64,000 bases of DNA from Sulfurovum sp. (GTDB lineage: Bacteria; Campylobacterota; Campylobacteria; Campylobacterales; Sulfurovaceae). The DNA lies in NCBI GenBank assembly GCA_027081115.1, contig JALWLD010000079.1:1-64000 (forward strand). The letters run 5' to 3'. Every line of letters starts with the position of its first letter. Position 1 is the first letter of the stretch. The translations under genes and the position numbers were made by a program. The notes under the pieces are model-generated. The model searched no databases. It was not told the DNA's origin and saw only the letters and a list, made by a program, of their open reading frames with translations. Positions 38,610 to 48,709 of the stretch are shown here, one piece after another.

Positions 38610-39587
38610 TTACAGGTAAGACTGTATCTTAATCAGCATACTGTATAACAGTACTTCCCTCTGTGTTGGGGGTGCTTTTTTCATTTCCAATTCACCTTCC
38701 AAAAGATGTTCAAAAATCTTCAATAGGGAAGTAGATTTTACTTTCAATGCAAGTTGCGCTTTTTGATCTTCTATCTGCTTGGGTAATTTATAACCCAGGA
38801 TCGCGGCTGAGTCTACATGGCCGTGTAGTTTAATGTATGCATGGAACACAAAGACCTGGTTGATGAAGTATTGAGTAGAACGCAACAGGTCAAACTCATC
38901 TTCTCCCAAATCTAAAAGTTTGGTAATGGTGTCTGTAATGGGCTTTTTGTTAAAAAGATCAATGAGCAGTTGCTCTGTTGCCAGAGGTGCAGTGGAGTAG
39001 ACTAGTCTGTCAATATCTTTGGAGGTCACCTTCATACCAAGTATGGCCAATTTCTCCAGTTCATTGGCACAGAGCGCAAGGTTGTTGTTTAGAAGTAACA
39101 TAAGATGTTGCAGGGCATAGTGGTCAATGTCCAGACCGATCTGTATAGCTTTTTGTTGTAATACAGACATACCGTCACGAATGTTTGGTTCAAAGAAACG
39201 TACCCAGACCCCCCCTTTTTTTTCTGTAAATGAAGAGGTTAATGTTTTTGCAGGTGTTTTACTTTCGTCAAAACCATAGAGAAAATAGTTGTCTGTATTT
39301 TTGTTGGCAAGGAGTATGAGTTGGTCAAGCTCTTTTTTAGGGATCTTTTTATCACTCTTGACAATGAGAAGATTGGTACCGCCAAACAGTGAAGTTTGTG
39401 AAAGATAGCTTTTTGCCTGTTCAAAGTTCCACTCATCAAAATAGAGGGAGAGCATACTCTCTTTAGCATCCAGTTTCGTTTTATAGAGATCTATATAGTG
39501 GTCAATCATATATTCATTGGCACCGTAAAAAAGTACAGCTTTGGGAAACGCCTGTTTGAGTCGTTGGTCAAAATCTCTTTGATACAT
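38610..39587 (-). CDS. holA: DNA polymerase III subunit delta
   Basis: AVLFYGANEYMIDHYI, LLIVKSDKKIPKKEL and overall delta-family layout; adjacent to rnr. Confidence 0.82.
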   Translation of the reverse strand: MYQRDFDQRLKQAFPKAVLFYGANEYMIDHYIDLYKTKLDAKESMLSLYFDEWNFEQAKSYLSQTSLFGGTNLLIVKSDKKIPKKELDQLILLANKNTDNYFLYGFDESKTPAKTLTSSFTEKKGGVWVRFFEPNIRDGMSVLQQKAIQIGLDIDHYALQHLMLLLNNNLALCANELEKLAILGMKVTSKDIDRLVYSTAPLATEQLLIDLFNKKPITDTITKLLDLGEDEFDLLRSTQYFINQVFVFHAYIKLHGHVDSAAILGYKLPKQIEDQKAQLALKVKSTSLLKIFEHLLEGELEMKKAPPTQREVLLYSMLIKIQSYL

Positions 39588-41554
39588 TAAAGTTCCATCT
39601 CCTCTTTACTCAATTTGTTGACCAGCTCTGCCATGATGACTGCTTGTGCGATATTGACTTCTGTGATCATGACACGTACTTTGTCAAAGAGCATCACGTC
39701 ATCTCCTTTAAGATGTACGACCACACCTTTGATATCCCCTTTTAGAACTGCTTTGGCACTCTCTTTGGCTTCAATGATCTCTGCTTCGAAGAAGAGACCT
39801 TTTTGTGTCTGGGCCCAGCGAGCGAACTTCCTGTCTCTGAAGTCCCATTCTGCTTTGGTCGCTTCACGTTCCAAATCTGAGACTCGGGCACAAAGTGGTT
39901 CTATGTTTCTTAGCAGGTATTCCATCTCCTCTTTATCATCATTGAGTTGTGTTTTGATGAGACGGTGCAGTATGAGGTCAGCATATCTTCTAATAGGTGA
40001 GGTAAAATGGCTGTAGTTGCTAAAGCCCAATCCAAAGTGTCCTACATTATATGCAGCGTAGTTTGCCTGACGCAGTGATTTGATGATCATCGAGTCTACT
40101 TCTGCGGCCAGTCCCATTTTCTGGGCTTCTTTCTGTATAGCACGTATGAGTGACGGAGAGTCTTCGTACTCTTCTACAAAGAGTCCTACAGCGGCCAGTT
40201 CAGAGAGAAGTTGTTCCGTACGTGAGAGTTGCGGTGGTTGGTGGATACGAAAAATACTGTCTCCTTCTCCCGTAAAACGTTTAGCAGAAGCTTGGTTTGC
40301 CAAGAGCATACACTCCTCAATGAGTGAGTGGGAAGGTGTTCCTGTTTCTATCTGTGTGGCAGTAAGAAGATGATCTGCATTGATGGTCAGTTTTGTCTCT
40401 TCACTTCTAAAATCAAAACCATGTTTGAGTCTTTCATGGTGCAAACGCTCAGTAATTTTTTGTAGTGGCAGTAACCAGGTTAAAATCTCTGCAACGGTAC
40501 CATCTACACCAGCAGATCCGTATTCAAGTATGGTATCAATATTTTCATAGTTGAAACGGTGTTTGGAGTGAATGATCGCTTCAAAGAACTCCTCTTTGAG
40601 AGGTTTGAGTGTTGCTTTGTCCAGTTCAATCTTAGCAACAAAAGCCAGTCTGTCTACTTTAGGTTTGAGTGAACAGATATTTTCACTTAACTCTCTTGGC
40701 AGCATGGGGAATGATTTATGTGGCAGGTAGGTTGTAAAGCCTCTTTTCTTTGCTTCTTTGTCAATGTTGGAGAAGTAGGTCACATAGTGGGATACATCGG
40801 CAATAGCTACATAGAGTGTAGTGTTTTCAAGGTCAAAATAGATGGCATCATCAAAATCTTTTGCAGTAACAGGGTCAATAGTACAAAAGTTTAGATGGGT
40901 TAGATCTATACGGTCTGGATGTTCGTTTCTATCTACCTCTTTCTCTACTTTCAGAGCATCAGTCAAACACTCTGGAGGAAAAGCATCTTCTCTATGGTAG
41001 AGCGCCAGAGAGATCTTCTCATCTACCTTTGGATCTGCAAGATGCCCGAAAACTTCCAGGACTTTGTCATCATCGACATCTACTTTGAGGACAGTTCCCA
41101 GTTTAAAGGCTTTAAGATCCATCCCCTCCATAACGGCATGAGTGGGCTCTCCCGTACGGATGTTGAGTACGGAAAAATTGCCTTGTTCATCTCTATGGGT
41201 GTAAGCAATGGTAAACATATGGGCTTTGGTAATGACCTGTACTATTTTCCCGCTGGCACGTCCACGTTTGGCGATGATACGTTTGGCAACAACTACATCT
41301 CCATGTTTGGCATCACCCAAATGGTCAGGCTCGATGAGCAGATCTTTTTGATCTTTAAACTCTGCCTCTACATACCCTTTCCCATCTTTACCTACATAGA
41401 GACGTCCTGCACGGTAGAGAGAGTTAAGGGTCCAGAGTCCATTGACTTCTTCAATAGCACCTAGCTGTTTTAGGGCTTGAAAAGTATTCTGGTCTTCAAG
41501 TTCAATGTCTGATTCAAGGCATCCGTTGATGAGCTGTATAGAAAATGCACTCAT
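39587..41554 (-). CDS. rnr: Ribonuclease R family 3'-5' exoribonuclease
   Basis: CTIDPVTAKDFDDAIYF, ADVSHYV, FTSPIRRYADLILHRLI. Confidence 0.94.
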   Translation of the reverse strand: MSAFSIQLINGCLESDIELEDQNTFQALKQLGAIEEVNGLWTLNSLYRAGRLYVGKDGKGYVEAEFKDQKDLLIEPDHLGDAKHGDVVVAKRIIAKRGRASGKIVQVITKAHMFTIAYTHRDEQGNFSVLNIRTGEPTHAVMEGMDLKAFKLGTVLKVDVDDDKVLEVFGHLADPKVDEKISLALYHREDAFPPECLTDALKVEKEVDRNEHPDRIDLTHLNFCTIDPVTAKDFDDAIYFDLENTTLYVAIADVSHYVTYFSNIDKEAKKRGFTTYLPHKSFPMLPRELSENICSLKPKVDRLAFVAKIELDKATLKPLKEEFFEAIIHSKHRFNYENIDTILEYGSAGVDGTVAEILTWLLPLQKITERLHHERLKHGFDFRSEETKLTINADHLLTATQIETGTPSHSLIEECMLLANQASAKRFTGEGDSIFRIHQPPQLSRTEQLLSELAAVGLFVEEYEDSPSLIRAIQKEAQKMGLAAEVDSMIIKSLRQANYAAYNVGHFGLGFSNYSHFTSPIRRYADLILHRLIKTQLNDDKEEMEYLLRNIEPLCARVSDLEREATKAEWDFRDRKFARWAQTQKGLFFEAEIIEAKESAKAVLKGDIKGVVVHLKGDDVMLFDKVRVMITEVNIAQAVIMAELVNKLSKEEMEL

Positions 41555-43078
41555 TTACATAGACCAGTGATCACGTTTATTTCTCCATGGAGAGTAGGGC
41601 TTGTCCCAGTAGCTTGGAAGCTCTTGACCCTCATTTGGGTTCTGGAAATACTTCTCTTCATGTGCATGGATCTCTGCTCTGATTGCAGAGACATATTTGG
41701 CTTGAAGTTTTTGATTGATCTGACTTTGTGTCAAGTTCTTTTCCACCAGTTCATGTTCAAATTTCTCTCGGTCAAATGTTTTCCCCAGGTAGCTACAAAG
41801 GTTAATGACATCACGTTTTGCATTTCCCAGACAACTTGTCGCACCGGGAGAGGGTGTCATGTTAAAGATCACCCCCTCTCCTGTGTTGATGGAGGCTTCG
41901 CCTAACATGAGTTTACGCTCTTTTTTGTTCAGAACTTGAGGACGTACTCCACCAAAACCTTTGGCATAGTGAATGTCATCAACCAAAAGAGAAGGTACGA
42001 TCTTACGAGCATCTTTTACAAAGAGTTTTTTGTTGAAATAGGGTACTTCAAAGAGGAAATTCCTAAAGATGTAATTTCGAATATCAGAGTCTTTGAGAAG
42101 ATCCCAGAAAATTGTTATAATATTGGCATCAAAATTTAATGTTTTCCAAAAGTCAAGATAGGTTCCTGGTTTAAATCTTTCAAGTTTAGGCATGACCAGT
42201 GCGGTAGGTCCAAAGCGTGTCAATCCATGTTCCAAAATATCAGGATCTCCATGCAGTGCTGCAAATGGAAGCTTAGGGTTTTGTACCATATAGACTTTCC
42301 CGTTGAGCATGGTTTGGTTGGTCATATAGAAAGAACCTGCCATGGGTAAAGTGGCATAGTCCAGACCATAACCCATACGGTGTGCAAGAAACAGAGAGTG
42401 AGCTCCGGCATTGACCACTACTGAATCTGCAGTAAAAGTCTCCCCTTTGGTCTGTACCTCATAACCTCCCTCATCCTGTTTTGTAATGTCAGTGACTTGG
42501 GTATTTAGAAAGAGGTCTACTTGTGTATCAGGTTCTTTTTTTGCATTTTCTATAAGGTTTGCTGTCATTTTCCCATAATCAACCGTGGTCCATTCGCCAA
42601 TAGAACCAATACCGACAATGGTCTCTTCTCTCTCCTTGCCCTCTTCGTCAAAAACCAGTTTGGGTTCTATGCTTTTAAGGTGTTCTTTGTCCCAGACCTG
42701 TAGGTTGGGAAACAGTTCTTTAAACTCTTCATAACGCTCAAGCAGGAACTCTACCTCTCTGTCACCTACACCCAATGCCATTTTCTGGTGAGAGAAGATC
42801 ACTTCATTTTCAAGTTTATGTTGTAGGCAGTATTTTTCAACCATTTTAGCTGTTTGTTTGGTGATGGAAGCTTTGGAAACCGTATAGTTGGTCTCTATAT
42901 CTCCAAAGTGAATGGTTTGTGAATTTGCTTTCCCCTGTGTATTGAGAGGTGCTACTTTTTCATACTTTTCTAAAATAGCAATGCTTTTGACATCTGTATA
43001 TCGTGCCAGTTCATATGCCAATGCAGCGCCTGAGATACCTGCACCAACGATCAGTACTTCATAATGATTATTTTTCAT
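41555..43078 (-). CDS. mqo: Malate:quinone oxidoreductase-like FAD enzyme
   Basis: VLIVGAGISGAALAYELARYTDVKSIAILEKYEKVAPLNTQGKANSQTIHFGDIETNYT. Confidence 0.85.
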   Translation of the reverse strand: MKNNHYEVLIVGAGISGAALAYELARYTDVKSIAILEKYEKVAPLNTQGKANSQTIHFGDIETNYTVSKASITKQTAKMVEKYCLQHKLENEVIFSHQKMALGVGDREVEFLLERYEEFKELFPNLQVWDKEHLKSIEPKLVFDEEGKEREETIVGIGSIGEWTTVDYGKMTANLIENAKKEPDTQVDLFLNTQVTDITKQDEGGYEVQTKGETFTADSVVVNAGAHSLFLAHRMGYGLDYATLPMAGSFYMTNQTMLNGKVYMVQNPKLPFAALHGDPDILEHGLTRFGPTALVMPKLERFKPGTYLDFWKTLNFDANIITIFWDLLKDSDIRNYIFRNFLFEVPYFNKKLFVKDARKIVPSLLVDDIHYAKGFGGVRPQVLNKKERKLMLGEASINTGEGVIFNMTPSPGATSCLGNAKRDVINLCSYLGKTFDREKFEHELVEKNLTQSQINQKLQAKYVSAIRAEIHAHEEKYFQNPNEGQELPSYWDKPYSPWRNKRDHWSM

Positions 43079-43177
43079 ATGTTGCCTATAAAAAGCTCAA
43101 AAAGAGCCTTGTGATAATAGACAAATCATAACATATTAAACATTTATTCTATGCCGATTCACCTTATTCTCTGAAGA

Positions 43178-44005
43178 TTATTTTAAAGCTTCCAATCGTG
43201 CAATTCTCTGCTCAGTACTTGGGTGTGTCGAGAAGAGTTGCTGCATCGAAAAATCATGACCTGTAAAAGGGTTGACAATGAACATATGTGCGGTTTGCGG
43301 GTCTGCTTCTGGCATTGCTATACCTCTTGCATAATTGTCCAATTTTTGAAGTCCTGACTGTAACCATTCGGGATGTCCTGTCATTTTGGCGGCTCCTTCA
43401 TCTGCCATGAACTCACGGTTACGACTCACCGTCATCTGTATGATCGTAGCTGCCATGGGCATAATGAACATAAGTGCCAATGTGACGATAATATTGGGTC
43501 TGTCTCTTCCTCCGCCAAAGAACATACCAAACTGTGCCAACATCGCAATAGCTCCGGCTATGGTAGCAGCAACTGTACCAATGAGCATATCATAGTGTTT
43601 AATGTGACTCAACTCATGGGCGATGACTGCTTCGATCTCTTCTTCTGTGAGAAGCTCCAGTAGTCCATCTGTGACAGCAACAGCTGCATGTTCATAATCT
43701 CTTCCTGTTGCAAAGGCATTGGGTTGTGCCTCATGCACAATATACAGTGCAGGCATAGGCAGATTGGCACGTTGTGTCAGTCTGTGTACGATTGCATAAA
43801 GTTCTGGTTTGGAATGTGCATCTACGGGTTGGGCATCATAATGTTTGAGTACTTGTTGATCACTGTAGTAGTAGGCATAAAAGTTCATACCAGCTGCCGC
43901 AATGAAAGCAATAATCATCCCGGATTGTCCGGCAATCATACCACCAAACCAGATAAACAGCAGGGTCAACCCTGTCATGAGTGCATAGGTTTTAAATTGT
44001 TCCAT
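43178..44005 (-). CDS. htpX: Zinc metalloprotease HtpX
   Basis: [13 protein letters not shown] HExxH motif, [17 protein letters not shown]. Confidence 0.93.
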   Translation of the reverse strand: MEQFKTYALMTGLTLLFIWFGGMIAGQSGMIIAFIAAAGMNFYAYYYSDQQVLKHYDAQPVDAHSKPELYAIVHRLTQRANLPMPALYIVHEAQPNAFATGRDYEHAAVAVTDGLLELLTEEEIEAVIAHELSHIKHYDMLIGTVAATIAGAIAMLAQFGMFFGGGRDRPNIIVTLALMFIMPMAATIIQMTVSRNREFMADEGAAKMTGHPEWLQSGLQKLDNYARGIAMPEADPQTAHMFIVNPFTGHDFSMQQLFSTHPSTEQRIARLEALK

Positions 44006-44109
44006 CTATATTATCCTTCAAAACTTCTTTAGTTTAGTATGCTATTATGATAATAAAAGAGTGTAAATCAAAGGTAAATATTGGATATAGATTACGTTAT
44101 AATGGCAGC

Positions 44110-44748
44110 ATGAAACATAAACTTTTAGTAATAGTATTATTTATGACGACAGTGCTTTTTGCGGAGTATCAGGCAGATATTTCATCGATTACGCCAAAGA
44201 TCAAACATCGAATGCTTAAGGGAAACTCTTGGAGAAAAGGATGTCCTGTTTCTTTGCAAAATCTGCGATATCTTCAAGTAACACATAGGAATTTCTCAGG
44301 GAAAGATCAAAGAGGAGAGATTATTGTGCATAAAGATGTAGCTTCTGAAGTAAAACAGATTTTTGCAGAGTTGTATGCTATAGGGTATCCTATACGGAAA
44401 ATGAAATTGGTTTCTGACTATAAAGGCTCTGACTGGCAGTCTATAGAAGCAGACAATACCTCAGCATTTAATTGCCGAAAAGCAACAGGATCTAAAAACT
44501 GGTCAAAACACTCTTACGGTAAAGCCATTGATCTCAATTCCATAGAAAATCCTTATATTTCACGATCGGGACATATCTTACATAAAGCATCCCAACAGTA
44601 CAGAAAACGGATACATCAAAAGCACACAGCAGCAGATAAAGCTGTACTGTTGAAACATGACAGAGCAGTGCATATCTTCAAAAAATATGGCTGGAAATGG
44701 GGTGGAGACTGGTCTGGAGTAAAAGATTATCAGCACTTTTCAAAGTAA
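44110..44748 (+). CDS. Exported M15-family (VanY/DacY-like) peptidase
   Basis: Signal peptide MKHKLLVIVLFMTTVLFA; SKHSYGKAIDLN motif; WKWGGDWSGVKDYQHF. Confidence 0.82.
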   Translation: MKHKLLVIVLFMTTVLFAEYQADISSITPKIKHRMLKGNSWRKGCPVSLQNLRYLQVTHRNFSGKDQRGEIIVHKDVASEVKQIFAELYAIGYPIRKMKLVSDYKGSDWQSIEADNTSAFNCRKATGSKNWSKHSYGKAIDLNSIENPYISRSGHILHKASQQYRKRIHQKHTAADKAVLLKHDRAVHIFKKYGWKWGGDWSGVKDYQHFSK

Positions 44749-44841
44749 ATAGTTTACTTTATTATATTTCAAAAATTAATTATATATTTTACTATAATCT
44801 AATATAATATAAATTCTAAATTTAAAATTAATAGGAAATAT

Positions 44842-45441
44842 ATGGCAACTATTTATGACCTTAAGCCGAAATTTCAAGACTTGTTAAGACCTGTTGTACG
44901 TAGTTTACACCACAGAGGGATCACTCCAAACCAGGTAACCTGGGCAGCACTCTTCCTCTCTGTTGCTATGGGTATTTTACTGGTGTACACAGAGGGTGCT
45001 GCATGGGTACTTCTTCTTGTGCCTTTTGTGATGTTTGTAAGAATGGCTATGAATGCCATCGATGGTATATTGGCAAAAGAGTTTGATATGAAGACAAAAA
45101 AAGGAGCACTTCTCAATGAGATGAGTGATGTGCTTGCCGATACGGCACTCTATCTGCCTTTAGCCTTTGTCAGTGGGGTTTCTGTGCCCTTGGTTGTTTT
45201 GTTTGCGATGGTAGGTGTTTTTACTGAAATGGCAGGTGTCTTGGCACAGACGGTGTCAGCTCAACGAAGATATGATGGACCTATGGGAAAAAGTGACAGG
45301 GCCTTTGTTTTTGGTTTTATCTGTCTAATGTTGGGTCTAGGTGTGGCACCGGGGATCTGGTTAAGTGTAGTATTGTTTGTCTCTGTACTCTTAGGCTTCA
45401 TAACCACACTCAATAGAATAAAAAAGGCTTTAGATGAGTGA
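44842..45441 (+). CDS. CDP-alcohol phosphatidyltransferase (YnbA-like)
   Basis: Aligns to E. coli YnbA from memory (IYDLKPKFQDLLRP, NAIDGILAKEF, GPMGKSDRAFVFG). Confidence 0.87.
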   Translation: MATIYDLKPKFQDLLRPVVRSLHHRGITPNQVTWAALFLSVAMGILLVYTEGAAWVLLLVPFVMFVRMAMNAIDGILAKEFDMKTKKGALLNEMSDVLADTALYLPLAFVSGVSVPLVVLFAMVGVFTEMAGVLAQTVSAQRRYDGPMGKSDRAFVFGFICLMLGLGVAPGIWLSVVLFVSVLLGFITTLNRIKKALDE

Positions 45442-46366
45442 TATGTTTGTCAATTTGTTTACAGGACATAGAGGCTTGGTTTTGGGGATTATTTTAGCAC
45501 TTTTGGTACTTTCTACTCTGGTTATCGTTGTTTTTTTCAAAAAAGACCAGGAGTTGATAGACCGTATCTACTCATGGTGGATCATTATTGGATTTTTTAT
45601 TTTTGGTGCTATGTTAGATACGACTATGGCTATGTTCTTCTTTGCTTTTTTAAGTTACTTGGCGCTCAAAGAGTACTTTACGCTCATCCCTACACGAAAA
45701 GCGGACAGAAGAGTGATCTTTTATGCCTATCTTTCTATTATCCCCCAGTTTTATTTTGCTGAGCAGCAGTGGTATGGGATGTTCATCATTTGGATACCGG
45801 TCTTTTTATTTCTGCTTCTTCCTTTCAGACAGGTACTGACTGGAGAAAATGAGGGATTTTTAGAAAATACGAGTCGTGTACAATGGGGTTTGATGATGTT
45901 TGTTTTTGGCTTAAGCCATTTAGCTTACATGACGACCTTACCTCCTGTTGAAGGTGCTTCTGTCGGAGGAAAAGAGTTGGTACTGTACCTGGTCTTGCTC
46001 ACAGAGCTCAATGATATACTGCAATACCTATGGGGGAAGAGTATAGGGAAAAGAAAGATCGTGCCAAAAGTAAGCCCCAATAAAACAGTAGAAGGATTTT
46101 TAGGGGCCTTTTTCACTGTCACGATCTTAGCGATTCTATTTTCATTTTTAACACCATTTACGTGGGTAGAAGCTCTGTTTGCCGGTATGCTCATCTCTAT
46201 TGCCGGCTTTATTGGAGATGTGGTTATCTCAATGGTTAAACGGGATATTGGTGTGAAGGATTCTGGCAATATGTTGCCGGGGCATGGTGGTATTTTAGAC
46301 AGAGTGGACAGTCTTACCTATACCACTCCACTCTTTTTCCATTATGTTTATTATCTCTATTATTAA
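45434..46366 (+). CDS. Phosphatidate cytidylyltransferase (CdsA/YnbB-like)
   Basis: KVSPNKTVEGFLGAF and KRDIGVKDSGNMLPGHGGILDRVDS. Confidence 0.92.
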   Translation: MSDMFVNLFTGHRGLVLGIILALLVLSTLVIVVFFKKDQELIDRIYSWWIIIGFFIFGAMLDTTMAMFFFAFLSYLALKEYFTLIPTRKADRRVIFYAYLSIIPQFYFAEQQWYGMFIIWIPVFLFLLLPFRQVLTGENEGFLENTSRVQWGLMMFVFGLSHLAYMTTLPPVEGASVGGKELVLYLVLLTELNDILQYLWGKSIGKRKIVPKVSPNKTVEGFLGAFFTVTILAILFSFLTPFTWVEALFAGMLISIAGFIGDVVISMVKRDIGVKDSGNMLPGHGGILDRVDSLTYTTPLFFHYVYYLYY

Positions 46367-46375
46367 GGTGTTGAT

Positions 46376-46996
46376 ATGTTAAAAAAGATATTTTTTCTTC
46401 TGCTCATCAGACCTTTCTTACTTATTGTTGCGGGTGTATATGTCAAAGGGAAAGAGAATTTACCCAAAAATGGGCCTTGTATCATTGCTGCGAACCATAA
46501 CAGTCATATAGATACTATGGTGCTTATGTCTATCTTTCCTCTTGCTCAGATCAATAAAGTCAGACCGGTTGCTGCTGCGGACTATTTTTTAAGCAATAAA
46601 TACCTTGCCTGGTTTTCTCTCAACATGATAGGGATCATCCCTTTAAGTCGTAAACCAAAGAAGAGTGAAGGACACCCTTTTGCAAAGGTTGATGAGGCGT
46701 TACATAATAAGGATATTGTCATTCTCTTTCCTGAAGGTACACGTGGTGACTCCGAAGAGATACAGCCTTTCAAAACAGGGGTTGCACACTTGGCATCCTC
46801 TTTTAAAGATATCCCTGTTGTGCCCATCTATATGAATGGTGCAGGAAAATGTCTGCCAAAAGGAGAAGCTCTTTTTGTTCCGTTTACTATAGGGGTTAAT
46901 GTTGCAGAGCCTATCTATTTTAAAGATGATGATAAGAAAGCATTTACAGCAACACTCGAAGCAAGCATAAAAAAATTAGAAAGTGAGATTACATGA
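46376..46996 (+). CDS. 1-acylglycerol-3-phosphate acyltransferase (PlsC family)
   Basis: NHNSHIDTMV (HX4D) and FPEGTRG motifs. Confidence 0.9.
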   Translation: MLKKIFFLLLIRPFLLIVAGVYVKGKENLPKNGPCIIAANHNSHIDTMVLMSIFPLAQINKVRPVAAADYFLSNKYLAWFSLNMIGIIPLSRKPKKSEGHPFAKVDEALHNKDIVILFPEGTRGDSEEIQPFKTGVAHLASSFKDIPVVPIYMNGAGKCLPKGEALFVPFTIGVNVAEPIYFKDDDKKAFTATLEASIKKLESEIT

Positions 46997-48708
46997 AACG
47001 TTTAAGTGGTACATTTAGTACATTTGATAATGAGGCACTCTTTTATAGAGAGTGGGAACATGATGCGAAAGCCAATGGCAAAGTACTTATTTTACTACAC
47101 AGAGGGCATGAACACTCGGGACGATTGGAATCTATTGCGGCTAAAAAGGAGTTTGAAGGGTATAAGATCTACTCTTATGACAACAGAGGGCATGGAAAGA
47201 CAGAGGCTGAAGCGACTTTTGAATTTATGAATCTTGTACGTGACCTGAATGCTTTTGTTAATTTTGTATGTGAAAAAGAGTCGATTTCCCAGGAGAAAGT
47301 TTTTGTGATTGCCAACTCAGTGGCAGGTGTGGTTGCGAGTACATGGGTGCATGACTATGCCCCAAATATTAGAGGTCTTGCGCTAATTGCACCGGCATTC
47401 AAAATAAAGCTTTATGCCCCTTATGCTGCAGAAGTATTAAAGTTAGCAATTTATTTCAAACCTGAACTCAACATCAAATCTTATGTTAAATCAAAGTTCC
47501 TGACACATGATGTATCGGAGCAAAAAAAATATGACAATGACATATTGATCACTCCGAATATACCGGCTAGACAGCTTACAACGCTTTTAGATACGGCTTC
47601 AAGAGTGGTTGCAGATGCAGCAGTCATTGCAACACCTACATTGGTTTTATCTGCAACAAAAGATTATGTTGTTGATACCGGTATTCAGGGAGATTTTTTT
47701 GCAAATCTTGGTTCAGCAAATAAAAAATTTGTAAAGCTGGATGGCTTTTTCCATGGTGTTTTATATGAGACTGAGAATCAAAAAGCTATCGATGAGATTG
47801 CAAACTTCATGAAAAAATGTTTTTCACGAAAATCTAAACGTATTGATGAACAAGTGATCAGGTTTACACAAAATGAGCATGACAGAATTTCGTTTGGGAG
47901 TTTGGGTGTTGTGCAAAAAGTGAACTATGCGATACAAAGAAGCAGTATGAAGGCTTTTGGTAAAATGAGTGACGGTATGAAAATAGGCCTTCAGTACGGG
48001 TTTGACTCGGGAGTTACACTTGATTATGTTTATAAAAATGAGCCAAGTGGATCAAACTTTTTTGGGAAGATGGTTGATAAGAACTATCTCAAGAGCATTG
48101 GTTGGAGAGGAATACGAGAGAGAAAATCCAATATTATCCAAACTATACAGGATAAGATAAAGATACTGCATGACAGAGGAGAAAAAGTTCGTATATTGGA
48201 TATTGCAGGTGGTCCGGCACGATATCTCATTGAGATTGCAGACCAAAACAGGGATGTTGAGGTACATGTGCGTGACTATCAGGAGCAAAATGTACAAGAA
48301 GGTAAAACATTGGCCAAAGAGCGGGGACTTGACAATATCACATATACACAGAGTGATGCCTTTGATAAAAGTAACTATAATAAAGAAGAGTATGCACCCA
48401 ATATTGTTATTATCTCCGGTGTGTTTGAACTTTTTTCTGATAACAGTTTGATTCAAAATGCTATAGAAGGTGTGGCTTCCATTATGCAAAATGAGAGTTT
48501 CTTGGTCTATACCGGTCAGCCATGGCACCCACAGCTTGAACAGATTGCCAATGTCTTGGGAAATCACCAGGATGAGAAGTGGATCATGAGACGGCGTTCA
48601 CAGTATGAGTTGGACCATCTCTTTGATATTTCCGGTTTCAAAAAAGAGGGAATGCTGGTAGATGACTGGGGTATATTTACCGTCTCCTCTGCCACTTTTA
48701 CAGGTTAA
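46993..48708 (+). CDS. Alpha/beta-hydrolase + SAM methyltransferase fusion (YnbC-like)
   Basis: YDNRGHGKT and IANSVAG hydrolase motifs; C-terminal VRILDIAGGPARYLIE methyltransferase motif. Confidence 0.86.
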   Translation: MKRLSGTFSTFDNEALFYREWEHDAKANGKVLILLHRGHEHSGRLESIAAKKEFEGYKIYSYDNRGHGKTEAEATFEFMNLVRDLNAFVNFVCEKESISQEKVFVIANSVAGVVASTWVHDYAPNIRGLALIAPAFKIKLYAPYAAEVLKLAIYFKPELNIKSYVKSKFLTHDVSEQKKYDNDILITPNIPARQLTTLLDTASRVVADAAVIATPTLVLSATKDYVVDTGIQGDFFANLGSANKKFVKLDGFFHGVLYETENQKAIDEIANFMKKCFSRKSKRIDEQVIRFTQNEHDRISFGSLGVVQKVNYAIQRSSMKAFGKMSDGMKIGLQYGFDSGVTLDYVYKNEPSGSNFFGKMVDKNYLKSIGWRGIRERKSNIIQTIQDKIKILHDRGEKVRILDIAGGPARYLIEIADQNRDVEVHVRDYQEQNVQEGKTLAKERGLDNITYTQSDAFDKSNYNKEEYAPNIVIISGVFELFSDNSLIQNAIEGVASIMQNESFLVYTGQPWHPQLEQIANVLGNHQDEKWIMRRRSQYELDHLFDISGFKKEGMLVDDWGIFTVSSATFTG

Positions 48709-48709
48709 A